49,256 bases of DNA from Leptospira sp. (GTDB taxonomy: Bacteria > Spirochaetota > Leptospiria > Leptospirales > Leptospiraceae), in assembly GCA_027531445.1 (NCBI GenBank), contig JAPZRK010000052.1, forward strand, positions 1-49,256. Direction: 5' to 3'. The notes below the pieces were generated by a model that did not search any database, was not told the DNA's origin, and worked only from the letters and a program-made list of their open reading frames with translations. Shown here piece by piece: positions 8,094-16,624 of the stretch (positions are counted from its first letter, which is position 1; every line of letters begins with the position of its first letter). The position numbers and the translations under genes were made by a program.

Positions 8094-9037
8094 GCAACTC
8101 AAATGCAGGTTATTTCAAAGTAGGATTGTTTGTTCTTGCTTGTTTTGCAATATTCATCGGGTTTATTGTCACACTCACTGCTGGGGCATTTTTCAAACGC
8201 TCTGTCAAATTAGAAACCTACTTTGATGAATCAGTTCAAGGACTTGATATTGGAAGTCCAGTAAAACATAGAGGCGTCAAAGTTGGATCTGTTGAAGAAA
8301 TTACTTTTGTGCAGAACGAATACAGTAGCCTTTTGACAGAAGACAATGCACAGCTATTTGGACGTTATGTGATGATCAAAATGTCGGTGCCTGATTTTGT
8401 AAAGGGTACTTCTGGAAATAATATGAAGGAAACAGTGGAACGTATGATCCAATCTGGATTGCGTGTTCGTCTTGCATCACAAGGTCTCACAGGTACTGCC
8501 TATTTGGAAGTTGACTATCTGAATCCTGAAAAAAATCCTCCATTGACGATTGGCTGGGAACCTAAGACCATTTATATTCCTTCCGCACCGAGTACGATTT
8601 CACGATTCACTGCATCCGTTGATAAATTTTTTGACAAATTGGAAAAGGCAGATGTGAGTCGAATTTTAGCTGGTGTGGATGAATTGATCTCTAATCTAAA
8701 TACGACAGTAACTCAAGCAAAATTGGGTGATCTTTCGAAAGAGGCAGTCGGATTATTATCTGATCTTAGAAAGACCAACCAAGAAGTAAAAAATCTGATC
8801 GCACAACCCGAATTGCAAAATACTCCCAAAAAATTGGATCAGACAATTACACAATTACAAGGAACCATTAAGAGGTTAGATGGTATTCTCGCATCCAACC
8901 AAGGTGATATTGGATCAGCCATCGAAAATTTACGAATAGCTTCGGAAGATTTGAAGGAAGTGACAGCCAATGCGAAAAAATATCCTTCCCAATTTTTGTT
9001 TGGTGAGGCTCCTAACAAATCTAAGTTATGGAAATAA
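8090..9037 (+). CDS. mlaD: MlaD family (MCE domain) lipid-binding protein
   Basis: 315 residues: a single N-terminal transmembrane anchor (about 10-33, VGLFVLACFAIFIGFIVTLT) followed by one MCE domain. The MCE pattern is visible in VQGLDIGSPVKHRGVKVGSVEEI and in VRLASQGLTGTAYLEVDYL. The C-terminal half (about 190-315) is helical with coiled-coil-like heptads. This is longer than in E. coli MlaD (183 residues) and may form a periplasmic stalk. A strong AGGAGG-like site in the mlaF tail precedes the ATG. It is the periplasmic substrate-binding ring of the transporter encoded by the two preceding genes. Confidence 0.92.
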   Translation: MSNSNAGYFKVGLFVLACFAIFIGFIVTLTAGAFFKRSVKLETYFDESVQGLDIGSPVKHRGVKVGSVEEITFVQNEYSSLLTEDNAQLFGRYVMIKMSVPDFVKGTSGNNMKETVERMIQSGLRVRLASQGLTGTAYLEVDYLNPEKNPPLTIGWEPKTIYIPSAPSTISRFTASVDKFFDKLEKADVSRILAGVDELISNLNTTVTQAKLGDLSKEAVGLLSDLRKTNQEVKNLIAQPELQNTPKKLDQTITQLQGTIKRLDGILASNQGDIGSAIENLRIASEDLKEVTANAKKYPSQFLFGEAPNKSKLWK

Positions 9038-9046
9038 ATACAATCT

Positions 9047-9691
9047 ATGAATATTGAATTAATAAAATTAGATTCAAAACGAACTCGAAATTACTTTTTG
9101 ATTGGTCTCTTATTTTCCTTGAGTGGATGTTTTGGTGTCACCAAAACCTTTGCAGATAAAAAGTATTTTTTAATCGAAGGAGACTCGGTTCGTGCGGGTG
9201 AAGTTAAGTCTGCTCCCAAAGGTTCGGTGTTAAAGATAAGAAGATTTTCAATCTCACAAAAATTTGAAGGAAAAGAGTTTGTCTATCGCAAAGACAATGT
9301 CAATTATGAATCCGACTTTTATAATTCATTTTTTATTTCTCCTTCTTCCAATCTGAGAGAGGAACTCGTCAAAGGATTGTTATCTCGCAAAATTTTTGAA
9401 TGGGATGCCGGACAAAACACCAGACTCGAACCGACTCATTTCATCGAAGGTACCGTCAGCGAGTTGTATGGAGATTTTCGAAGCTCCCCCAAAGCGATAC
9501 TCTCTTTGGATTTACTTATTTATACTGAAAATGCCGGAAATCCCACCATCGTATTTCGAAAAATTTACTCTCGATCGCTCGATATTCAAACAAAAGAAGC
9601 CGGAGACCTTGTCTCAGGATGGAACCAGGCAATGACTCAGATTCTTACTGATATAGAATCTGACTTGAAAGGCAAAATCGAAACAAAATAG
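9047..9691 (+). CDS. ABC transport auxiliary lipoprotein (PqiC/DUF330-like)
   Basis: A 214-residue protein with lipobox SLSGC after a hydrophobic segment (about 16-28). The mature start KKYFLIEGDSV resembles the opening strand of the auxiliary-lipoprotein family that accompanies MCE transporters (PqiC, Mla-linked lipoproteins). The following sequence alternates strand and helix, as in that family. It starts nine bases after mlaD, which supports a role as the outer-membrane partner of the same lipid transporter. The family call rests on context plus N-terminal resemblance, so it is less certain than the other three components. Confidence 0.7.
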   Translation: MNIELIKLDSKRTRNYFLIGLLFSLSGCFGVTKTFADKKYFLIEGDSVRAGEVKSAPKGSVLKIRRFSISQKFEGKEFVYRKDNVNYESDFYNSFFISPSSNLREELVKGLLSRKIFEWDAGQNTRLEPTHFIEGTVSELYGDFRSSPKAILSLDLLIYTENAGNPTIVFRKIYSRSLDIQTKEAGDLVSGWNQAMTQILTDIESDLKGKIETK

Positions 9692-9695
9692 AGAT

Positions 9696-11252
9696 TTGAA
9701 CAGAAACCTAAAGCCCAAACAATGTCGTCTCATTCTTGGCGACCAGCTCAATCCAAATCATAGTTGGTTTCAGAAAGTATCGGATGATGTGTGTTATTTG
9801 ATGATCGAGGCCCATTCGGAAGTCGAGTATGTGACTCACCACATCCAAAAGATCGTTGCAATTTTTTATGCGATGCGGACTTTTGCAAAGGAATTAGAAG
9901 CGAAAGGACATCGAGTTTATTACATTCATCTTGATGAGAAAGGCAAAAAATCACAATCGATTGCACTAGGTGTAAAAGAATTTATCAAAGAAAACGGATG
10001 TAATGAATTTCATTATCAACTTCCAGACGAATGGCGACTGGACACTGAGTTACTACAATTATCCCAAGAACTGGAAAAGAATGGAGTTAAGGTTCAGGCA
10101 TTCGATACAGAGCACTTTTTAACACCTCGGGATTCTTTCCGTCAAATATTCAAAGGCAAATCCTTCCGAATGGAGACATTTTATAGGGAACTGCGGAAAA
10201 AATATCAACTGTTAATTGATGAAGATGGAAAACCATGGGGAGATAAATGGAATTTTGATTCCGACAACCGCAAAAAGTATGATGGCAAGGTCAAGATATC
10301 AGAAAGAAATTGGAAACCAATGAATGTAGGTTCGGTTCTGTCAGAATTGGAAAATATAAAGTCAATGGGAGAAATCGATAGTTCTTCATTTTATTGGCCA
10401 AATAACAGAGAATCATCTCTTTTACTGCTTCGCACATTTATTCATATATATTTTACCGGATTCGGTGACTACCAAGATGCAATGATTGAGAATGATCCAT
10501 TTCTGTTTCATTCGTGTTTGTCCTTTTCACTCAATACAAAACAGATTTCTCCAATGGAAGTGATTGAAGCGGCTATCAAATATTATACAGAGAATAAAGA
10601 CAAAGTTAGTTTAGCTACCCTCGAAGGATTTGTCCGTCAGATTCTCGGCTGGCGTGAATACATGCGAGGTCTCTACTGGAATCAAATGCCAGATTATAAA
10701 AATTTGAATTTTTTTAAACACAAAGTATCCTTACCCAGTTGGTATTGGACAGCAGAAACCAAAATGAATTGTTTAAAACAATCGATTTCTCAAAGTTTAA
10801 AACTCGCGTATGCCCATCATATCCAGCGCCTAATGGTAATCGGAAATTTTTCTTTGTTAATTGGAGCTGATCCCGACGAGGTAGACATATGGTATTTAGG
10901 AGTTTACGTCGATGCGTTTGAATGGGTAGAGATTACCAATACTCGTGGAATGAGTCAATTTGCGGATGGCGGGCTTGCCGCATCGAAACCATATGTTTCC
11001 TCTGCAAACTATATCGATAAAATGTCCAATTATTGTAAAAATTGTGATTATAATAAAAAAACAAAAACTGATTCGAATTCGTGCCCATTTAACAGTTTGT
11101 ACTGGCATTTTTTTGATCGCCATCGTTCGCTGTTAGAACGCAATCCTCGGATCGGAATGGTCTATCATACTTGGGACAAATTAAATCCGAAAGAACAATC
11201 AGCGATCCGAGCAAGGGCAGAGTTTTTGTTAAAAAATATTGAATCATTATGA
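9696..11252 (+). CDS. phrB: Iron-sulfur bacterial cryptochrome / (6-4) photolyase (deoxyribodipyrimidine photolyase-related protein)
   Basis: 518 residues, full length for the FeS-BCP group. The N-terminal antenna domain begins CRLILGDQLNPNHSWF. The catalytic half carries the four cysteines expected to bind [4Fe-4S]: Cys359, Cys447, Cys450 and Cys463. The last three have spacing x2 and x12, as in the PhrB prototype. It also contains AHHIQRLMVIGNF, which includes the conserved His of (6-4) repair, and the WYLGVYVDAFEWVEITNTRGMSQFADGG flavin-binding stretch. It should use blue light and FAD to reverse (6-4) pyrimidine photoproducts. The start is TTG at 9696 with GAG just upstream, four bases after the preceding stop. 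No other sensible start exists. Its place within a lipid-transport operon is unusual. Confidence 0.92.
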   Translation: MNRNLKPKQCRLILGDQLNPNHSWFQKVSDDVCYLMIEAHSEVEYVTHHIQKIVAIFYAMRTFAKELEAKGHRVYYIHLDEKGKKSQSIALGVKEFIKENGCNEFHYQLPDEWRLDTELLQLSQELEKNGVKVQAFDTEHFLTPRDSFRQIFKGKSFRMETFYRELRKKYQLLIDEDGKPWGDKWNFDSDNRKKYDGKVKISERNWKPMNVGSVLSELENIKSMGEIDSSSFYWPNNRESSLLLLRTFIHIYFTGFGDYQDAMIENDPFLFHSCLSFSLNTKQISPMEVIEAAIKYYTENKDKVSLATLEGFVRQILGWREYMRGLYWNQMPDYKNLNFFKHKVSLPSWYWTAETKMNCLKQSISQSLKLAYAHHIQRLMVIGNFSLLIGADPDEVDIWYLGVYVDAFEWVEITNTRGMSQFADGGLAASKPYVSSANYIDKMSNYCKNCDYNKKTKTDSNSCPFNSLYWHFFDRHRSLLERNPRIGMVYHTWDKLNPKEQSAIRARAEFLLKNIESL

Positions 11253-11273
11253 TTAAAAATTAAGTAAAATATT

Positions 11274-12143
11274 ATGAAATACTCATTTTTAAAAAATCCC
11301 ATTATCGTTTTCACTTTGATCCTTTCTTTTTTATTGCAGTGTTCTTCGGAACAGACAAAGTTTCCGCGCAAAAATTTGAAAGCAAATATGAAACCACCTG
11401 AAATCATTGATGACATCACTTGGTCCAAATATATGCAGCCAGTTTTTGGAAAAACCATTGAAAGGCCAACAGAAGAAGGATCCAAATTCTATGTAATTTT
11501 TCGTGATTCAAATACGAACTTTGTCGTGCGATCTGTGATGGTCCAATTGGAAGAGCGTAATACCAAGATAGAGCCCGCCGAATACCTACACTATCCTGTA
11601 TCGTATATGAAAAAAGCAGCCAATAATTCAATTTTTTTGCCAAGTTTTAATATGTACAGTGATGTGTATCGAAATAACTACCGACCCTATGTTACGAACC
11701 CAGGTTATGGTTTAACTGCCGGTATGCTAGTCGTGGTCATTGGCGGGATTTTTGTCGTAGGCACAACTGGGGGGTTTTTGCTCGGTTTGGGTAAAGGAAC
11801 TTATGAGCTAACAGAAGACTTGTGGGAAGGTTTTACCATCGATAGTAGAGAAATCGTTATAGGCTACAATGATTACTCCTATGACGAAAGTGGCACTTTG
11901 GTTCGGGTCGCTTCGTATCTTCCATATCGTGCAGTCACAAAAACCATACTTCCTGTTTACAATTTAGAAGGAACCAAAGAAGTGGGGACTCTATATCCTG
12001 AATCCGAGCCCATTCTCATCTATGATCTGAACTATATTTTTCCTAAACAATCCAAAGGTAAACCAACCGCTTCTGCGGTAAACTATCGTCAGTTGGTACC
12101 TACGGAAAATCAAAAACGGATCCCGCTTCCGATAAAAAAATAG
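11274..12143 (+). CDS. Hypothetical lipoprotein with internal hydrophobic segment
   Basis: 289 residues. The signal peptide ends LSFLLQC (Cys near residue 23). A Gly-rich hydrophobic stretch (LTAGMLVVVIGGIFVVGTTGGFLLGLGKG, near 145-172) could be a membrane hairpin. I recognise no family. It lies 21 bases after the photolyase and four bases before the flavoprotein gene, so it is a member of the same transcript. Co-expression with the Mla genes would suit an envelope role, but that is inference only. Confidence 0.75.
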   Translation: MKYSFLKNPIIVFTLILSFLLQCSSEQTKFPRKNLKANMKPPEIIDDITWSKYMQPVFGKTIERPTEEGSKFYVIFRDSNTNFVVRSVMVQLEERNTKIEPAEYLHYPVSYMKKAANNSIFLPSFNMYSDVYRNNYRPYVTNPGYGLTAGMLVVVIGGIFVVGTTGGFLLGLGKGTYELTEDLWEGFTIDSREIVIGYNDYSYDESGTLVRVASYLPYRAVTKTILPVYNLEGTKEVGTLYPESEPILIYDLNYIFPKQSKGKPTASAVNYRQLVPTENQKRIPLPIKK

Positions 12144-12147
12144 ATTT

Positions 12148-13383
12148 ATGGAAAAAATTGCGATCATAGGCGGTGGAGCTAGTGGTTGTTTTGCGGGGAT
12201 ACAAATCGCGGAATTCTCTAAACATAAGTCAGATATTTTTATTTTCGAAAAATCAAAAGAGCCACTAGCCAAGGTAAAGATTTCAGGTGGAGGTAGGTGC
12301 AATGTCACACACCATCTATTCGATCCAGAAATTCTCTCTCAAAGGTATCCTAGAGGGGAAAAAGAACTTCGATGGGCTTTTGAAACGTTTCAACCAAAGG
12401 ATACAATCGAATGGTTTCGAAGGCATGGAGTAGAATTAAAGGTAGAAGAAGACGGCCGAATGTTTCCGGTTACAAATGAGTCGTCAACGATCATCGATTG
12501 TTTTTTAGGTGTATTGGATCAACTGAAAGTAAAGTTAAAGACAGATAAAACTGTAAGTTCTGTTTACTATGATGCAACGCAGAGTCAGGGAAAGTTTGAA
12601 TTGCGTTTTGCTGATGAGACATCGATGCGATTTGATCGGTTGGTCATTGCAACAGGCTCCAATCGTAAGGTATGGGGTTGGATGGAAGCCTTAGGTCACA
12701 AGGTGATTTCGCCAGTACCGTCCTTGTTCACTCTTGCCATTACAAATTCAGATATCACCTCCCTTGCGGGTCTTTCTGTGCCCAGTGCAAAAATTCGCAT
12801 TCTACCCAAAGGGAAACCACAAATAGGTGCTCTACTGATTACCCATTGGGGCTTTAGTGGGCCGAGTGCCTTACGTTTGTCGGCTTGGGAAGCACGTTCT
12901 CTCTTCGAAGTGGATTATAAAACTGATATTGAAATTAATTGGTTAGGTGATAAAAGTATGGAGGAGATAGAATCTCTTTTGTATGATATCAAAAACAAAT
13001 TTCAGGCTACAAAAATTTTAAATCAAAAACCTCCGGAGATTCCAACGAGGCTCTGGGAATGGTTTTTGATTCACACCAAAATTCCCTCGGATAAAAAATG
13101 GGTCGATATCTCCAAAAATGAAATCAGGAAAATGGCAGAAATTCTTTCAAAATCCAAATTTCAGATGGTTGCAAAAGGAATCTTTAAAGATGAGTTTGTG
13201 ACTGCAGGGGGAATCTCAAGAAAGGATATCAATTTTAAGACGATGCAAAGTAAGTTAATTTCCGAATTGTACTTTGTTGGCGAAGTCATCGACATAGATG
13301 GCATCACTGGAGGCTTTAACTTTCAAAATGCATGGACAACTGCGACCATAGCCGCAGGTCACATTGCAAAGGGGTCTATTTGA
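12148..13383 (+). CDS. BaiN/HI0933-like NAD(P)/FAD-dependent oxidoreductase
   Basis: A 411-residue flavoprotein. The N-terminal dinucleotide-binding fold is MEKIAIIGGGASGCFAGIQIAE, followed by the family motif VKISGGGRCNVTH near residue 45. Near the C-terminus FVTAGGISRKDINFKTMQSKLISELYFVGEVIDIDGITGGFNFQNAWTTATIAG closes the FAD site. Members are soluble flavin reductases or dehydrogenases of mostly unknown substrate. It is the last gene of the plus-strand run. Its 3' end overlaps that of pyk by eight bases (13376-13383), and no terminator is visible between them. Confidence 0.9.
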   Translation: MEKIAIIGGGASGCFAGIQIAEFSKHKSDIFIFEKSKEPLAKVKISGGGRCNVTHHLFDPEILSQRYPRGEKELRWAFETFQPKDTIEWFRRHGVELKVEEDGRMFPVTNESSTIIDCFLGVLDQLKVKLKTDKTVSSVYYDATQSQGKFELRFADETSMRFDRLVIATGSNRKVWGWMEALGHKVISPVPSLFTLAITNSDITSLAGLSVPSAKIRILPKGKPQIGALLITHWGFSGPSALRLSAWEARSLFEVDYKTDIEINWLGDKSMEEIESLLYDIKNKFQATKILNQKPPEIPTRLWEWFLIHTKIPSDKKWVDISKNEIRKMAEILSKSKFQMVAKGIFKDEFVTAGGISRKDINFKTMQSKLISELYFVGEVIDIDGITGGFNFQNAWTTATIAAGHIAKGSI

Positions 13384-14812
13384 TTTTATGGATTTGGATG
13401 AAGTCGACTGTTTGTGCCACAGAACCTGGTGCACCTGACAGAATGACGACTTGGTCTCCAGATGCCAACTTCCCTTCATCCTTTAACACCTTACTCATAA
13501 AGGCGATCATGTCTGGAAACTTATCCATCATAGGCATCACATAAGGCATAACACCCCAATAGAGTTTCATCTTTCTTGAAGTCCCTAAAAATGGAGTGAA
13601 GGAATAGATGGGTTTGATCGGTCGAAATTCTGAGGAGAGTAGTGACGAATAACCTGATCTAGTAAAATTGATGATGGCTTTTGCGTTAATGGAACGCGCA
13701 ATCGTCTCCGCCGCATTACCAAGTGCTGTACGCTCCACTTCAATTTCGGAACGATCCATTTGACGTAGATGGATCAGGTGAATGTGTGATTCTTCTGCGG
13801 CTTGGATGATTTTGGTCATTGTGTCCACTGTCTCGACTGGGAATTTTCCCGAAGCAGTTTCGCCAGATAACATAACAGCATCTGTACCATCCATTACGGC
13901 ATTGGCAACGTCACTTGCTTCGGCCCGTGTAGGTCGCGGATTGTCGATCATCGTTTCTAACATTTGGGTGGCAGTGATCACTGGTTTGCCTCTTTGGTTC
14001 AACTTTGTGATCATTTCTTTTTGGATAATCGGTACAAACTGAGTCTCTAGTTCGACACCCAAGTCACCACGAGCAATCATCACTCCGTCGCAGGCATCAA
14101 TGATTTCGTCTATATTTTGAATCGCTTCAGGTCTTTCTATCTTTGCAATGAGCCCAGCAAAGCTATCTTTCATAAATTGGCGTGCCTGTAAAAGATCTGC
14201 CGCCCTTCTAACAAACGATAGTGCAATATAGTCTACACCGAGCGAAAGTGCAAATTGTAAATCCTCGATGTCTTTTTCTGACAAAGCTGGTGCAGAAATG
14301 GGAGTGCCTGGTAGATTGATACCTTTGTTATCTTTTAAGGTTCCACCGATGATGGTTTCAAGGAGTGCTTTTTCTTTGGTTTTAGATTTTACGCGGAAGG
14401 AGAGTTTTCCATCGTCGATAAGGAGTTTGTGTCCCACTTCGATATCGTTCAGAATGTACTGGTATGTGCATCCGATCTCTTCCTTTGAGCCCACAAAATC
14501 ACTCTGGTTGTTGATGTAGATTTGATCTCCATATTTGAGATCGATGGGACCACTTCCGAGCTTGCCTGTACGTATCTTTGGTCCTTGGAGGTCTGCGAGG
14601 ATTCCTATGGATACACCCGCCTCCTGTTCGCAGTCACGGATCAATTCGTAGACTTCCTTGTGATAGTCGTGGGTCGAATGTGAAAAGTTCATTCGTGCCA
14701 TGTCCATTCCGGAATAGATCAAATCGAGTAAAGTTTCTCGATTGGCAGAGGATGGACCGATCGTGCAGATGATTTTGGTGCGTTTGAGTGGGAGCTTTCT
14801 TTCTACAGGCAT
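13376..14812 (-). CDS. pyk: Pyruvate kinase
   Basis: 478 residues, usual length. Diagnostic blocks: KIICTIGPSS, MNFSHSTHDYH, ADLQGPKIRTG, the active-site signature FAGLIAKIERPEAIQNI, VMIARGDLGVE and VITATQMLETMIDNPRPTRAE. The residues that bind phosphoenolpyruvate, Mg2+ and K+ are present in these blocks. The C-terminal regulatory domain (about 345-478) is complete. It converts phosphoenolpyruvate and ADP to pyruvate and ATP in the cytoplasm. It is monocistronic, with its own promoter in the 89 bases shared with the divergent deacetylase gene. Confidence 0.97.
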   Translation of the reverse strand: MPVERKLPLKRTKIICTIGPSSANRETLLDLIYSGMDMARMNFSHSTHDYHKEVYELIRDCEQEAGVSIGILADLQGPKIRTGKLGSGPIDLKYGDQIYINNQSDFVGSKEEIGCTYQYILNDIEVGHKLLIDDGKLSFRVKSKTKEKALLETIIGGTLKDNKGINLPGTPISAPALSEKDIEDLQFALSLGVDYIALSFVRRAADLLQARQFMKDSFAGLIAKIERPEAIQNIDEIIDACDGVMIARGDLGVELETQFVPIIQKEMITKLNQRGKPVITATQMLETMIDNPRPTRAEASDVANAVMDGTDAVMLSGETASGKFPVETVDTMTKIIQAAEESHIHLIHLRQMDRSEIEVERTALGNAAETIARSINAKAIINFTRSGYSSLLSSEFRPIKPIYSFTPFLGTSRKMKLYWGVMPYVMPMMDKFPDMIAFMSKVLKDEGKLASGDQVVILSGAPGSVAQTVDFIQIHKIK

Positions 14813-14865
14813 GGGGGTCAGTTTACTCTTTTTTTAGAATCCTGCAAGCAATTTGCCAGGATTGG

Positions 14866-14894
14866 TTGACTAGAATGTTTTCTCATAGCAGAAT
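14866..14894 (+). promoter_or_regulatory. Predicted sigma-70 promoter for the 14902 deacetylase operon
   Basis: TTGACT (14866-14871) and CAGAAT (14889-14894) are 17 bases apart. Transcription would begin at about 14901, almost on the ATG at 14902, which has no Shine-Dalgarno. The mRNA is therefore predicted to be leaderless. Confidence 0.5.
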
Positions 14895-14901
14895 ATAAGC
14901 G

Positions 14902-15801
14902 ATGGGTTCTCAAGATTTAGCGTTAATTTATCATTCTCAATACAACTTAGATTTGCCAGGGCATGTTTTCCCTGCGCACAAGTACTCACATCTCTACAAT
15001 CGAATCAAACGGGACCCTATTTTTGGAGCTTGGGATATCCTTTTGCCAGAAAGGGCCCTTGATCATGATTTAGAATTGGTTCACACCAAAGAATATTTAG
15101 ATGATCTATTTAGTTATGAGCATACACCTCGCACAATGTATTCGGAGTTACCACTCAATCGAAACATCGTTGATAGTTTTTGTTACGGAGTAGGTGGCAC
15201 CGTCTATGGAATGGAACTTACCACCAAACATAAGTATGCATTGAATATGGGTGGTGGTTATCATCATAGTTTTCCGGAACGAGCGGAAGGTTTTTGTTAT
15301 CTCAATGATGTCGCAATTGCCATACGAAAGTCAAAAGAGTCAAAGCCAGAACACAAAGCACTCATTGTAGATTTAGATCTTCATCAAGGCAATGGAAATT
15401 CATATATCTTTCAATATGATGACAAAGTTTTCACATTTTCGATGCATCAAGGAAACATTTATCCAAAGAAAGAAAATTCAAATTTAGATATTCACTTAGA
15501 AGCAGGGACAAAAGATGATCAATATCTAACAATGCTTAATGATGCTTTTAATAAAATCAAAAGACAATTTGAGCCGGATATTGTATACTATCTTGCGGGT
15601 GCGGATCCTTATGAAGATGATTCTCTTGGAGAATTGAAAGTAAGTATGAAAGGATTGAAAGAGAGAGATCGTCTAGTACGTCAGTATTGTTCTGATCAAC
15701 AAATCCCATGTGTCATTACGCTTGCCGGTGGTTATGCGAGAGACTTTAGAGATACTGTTGAAATTCATTTCAATACGATCGCCGCATTTGGAGAATCATA
15801 A
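14902..15801 (+). CDS. Histone deacetylase family protein
   Basis: 299 residues with a complete class I-like deacetylase core. Paired His121-His122 lie in GGGYHHSF. Zinc ligands Asp159 and His161 lie in DLDLHQGNG, and the third ligand Asp235 in LAGADPYEDD. The transition-state Tyr278 is in LAGGYARD. HQGNG replaces the usual HHGxG, which leaves the metal ligands intact. Bacterial members remove acetyl or similar groups from small amines, acetoin-related substrates or proteins. The substrate here is unknown. It is the first of three genes with essentially no spacing (next ATG shares a base with its stop), followed by an unknown protein and a response-regulator phosphatase. Confidence 0.92.
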   Translation: MGSQDLALIYHSQYNLDLPGHVFPAHKYSHLYNRIKRDPIFGAWDILLPERALDHDLELVHTKEYLDDLFSYEHTPRTMYSELPLNRNIVDSFCYGVGGTVYGMELTTKHKYALNMGGGYHHSFPERAEGFCYLNDVAIAIRKSKESKPEHKALIVDLDLHQGNGNSYIFQYDDKVFTFSMHQGNIYPKKENSNLDIHLEAGTKDDQYLTMLNDAFNKIKRQFEPDIVYYLAGADPYEDDSLGELKVSMKGLKERDRLVRQYCSDQQIPCVITLAGGYARDFRDTVEIHFNTIAAFGES

Positions 15802-16616
15802 TGGGTGTATTCTCATCAACGGACAAAAAAAAAGGTCAGAAAGATTGGCTTAACCTTGATGAATTGTCCCTTGTTGATGTGTCGAGAGAATTAAACACAT
15901 CGCTCAACATGGAGCCGAGACTTTTTAATCGGTTTCGTAAGGATGAAGTGGAAGATCTGCTTTCAGAATCTGGACTTCTCGAAGCCGTAAGAAAACGTGG
16001 TTTCCAAACTTCGAGATTGTCCATCGAAGTATTAAATGATTATGATAATCGTGTCTATATCAAAACTCCCGATGACCATGTCCTGATTCATATGCGCTTA
16101 AAAGTATCTCAGTTTCAGCTGAAAGGTGACGATGAAAAGTTTCCCATGGTTTATATCGATTGGCTACTCACTCAAAATTTACACTTTAGTGGGGAAAAGA
16201 TCAAAAAGGATCTCTACTTTGGGCAGGAGTATCCAGGTTTAAACGTATTCACAGAAATTACCAAATTCATTCGCATTTTAGCCAAAAAACTGGGTTCTTC
16301 TGGTGCTTTTAACGTCCCTGAATACTTCCACGATGCGGTCCTTTTTGGTAGAAACTTTAAGTTCATTGATCCTGAAAAGGAAGGGAGCTTTCGAGCACTC
16401 TTAAAAACCTTTAGAGGGGTCAATCTACGCATTCTATCTTCACAAATTCATCAAAATAAGGTCTATTATCAATCTGGAGAACTTTATGAATGGAAATATG
16501 GAGAAATGATTTCTTGCACAGATGTTTATTTAGAAAAGAAGGTTTTCCACGAGAGCTATTTCAAAAAAGTGGAGGAAATCAAACAAAAGCTGAAATTTGA
16601 ATTACGTAATCATTAA
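15801..16616 (+). CDS. Conserved hypothetical protein in a deacetylase/response-regulator operon
   Basis: A 271-residue soluble protein with no signal peptide. It is mixed alpha/beta. Visible blocks are RLSIEVLNDYDNRVYIKTPDDHVLIHMRLKVS and FPMVYIDWLLTQNL, then a central helix (FTEITKFIRILAKKL) before FHDAVLFGRNFKFIDPEKEGSF. I do not recognise a family with confidence; an acyltransferase-like fold is possible but unproven. The ATG overlaps the deacetylase stop by one base, and the next gene starts eight bases later. It is thus translationally linked to both neighbours and probably works with them. Confidence 0.75.
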   Translation: MGVFSSTDKKKGQKDWLNLDELSLVDVSRELNTSLNMEPRLFNRFRKDEVEDLLSESGLLEAVRKRGFQTSRLSIEVLNDYDNRVYIKTPDDHVLIHMRLKVSQFQLKGDDEKFPMVYIDWLLTQNLHFSGEKIKKDLYFGQEYPGLNVFTEITKFIRILAKKLGSSGAFNVPEYFHDAVLFGRNFKFIDPEKEGSFRALLKTFRGVNLRILSSQIHQNKVYYQSGELYEWKYGEMISCTDVYLEKKVFHESYFKKVEEIKQKLKFELRNH

Positions 16617-16624
16617 AATTTATT

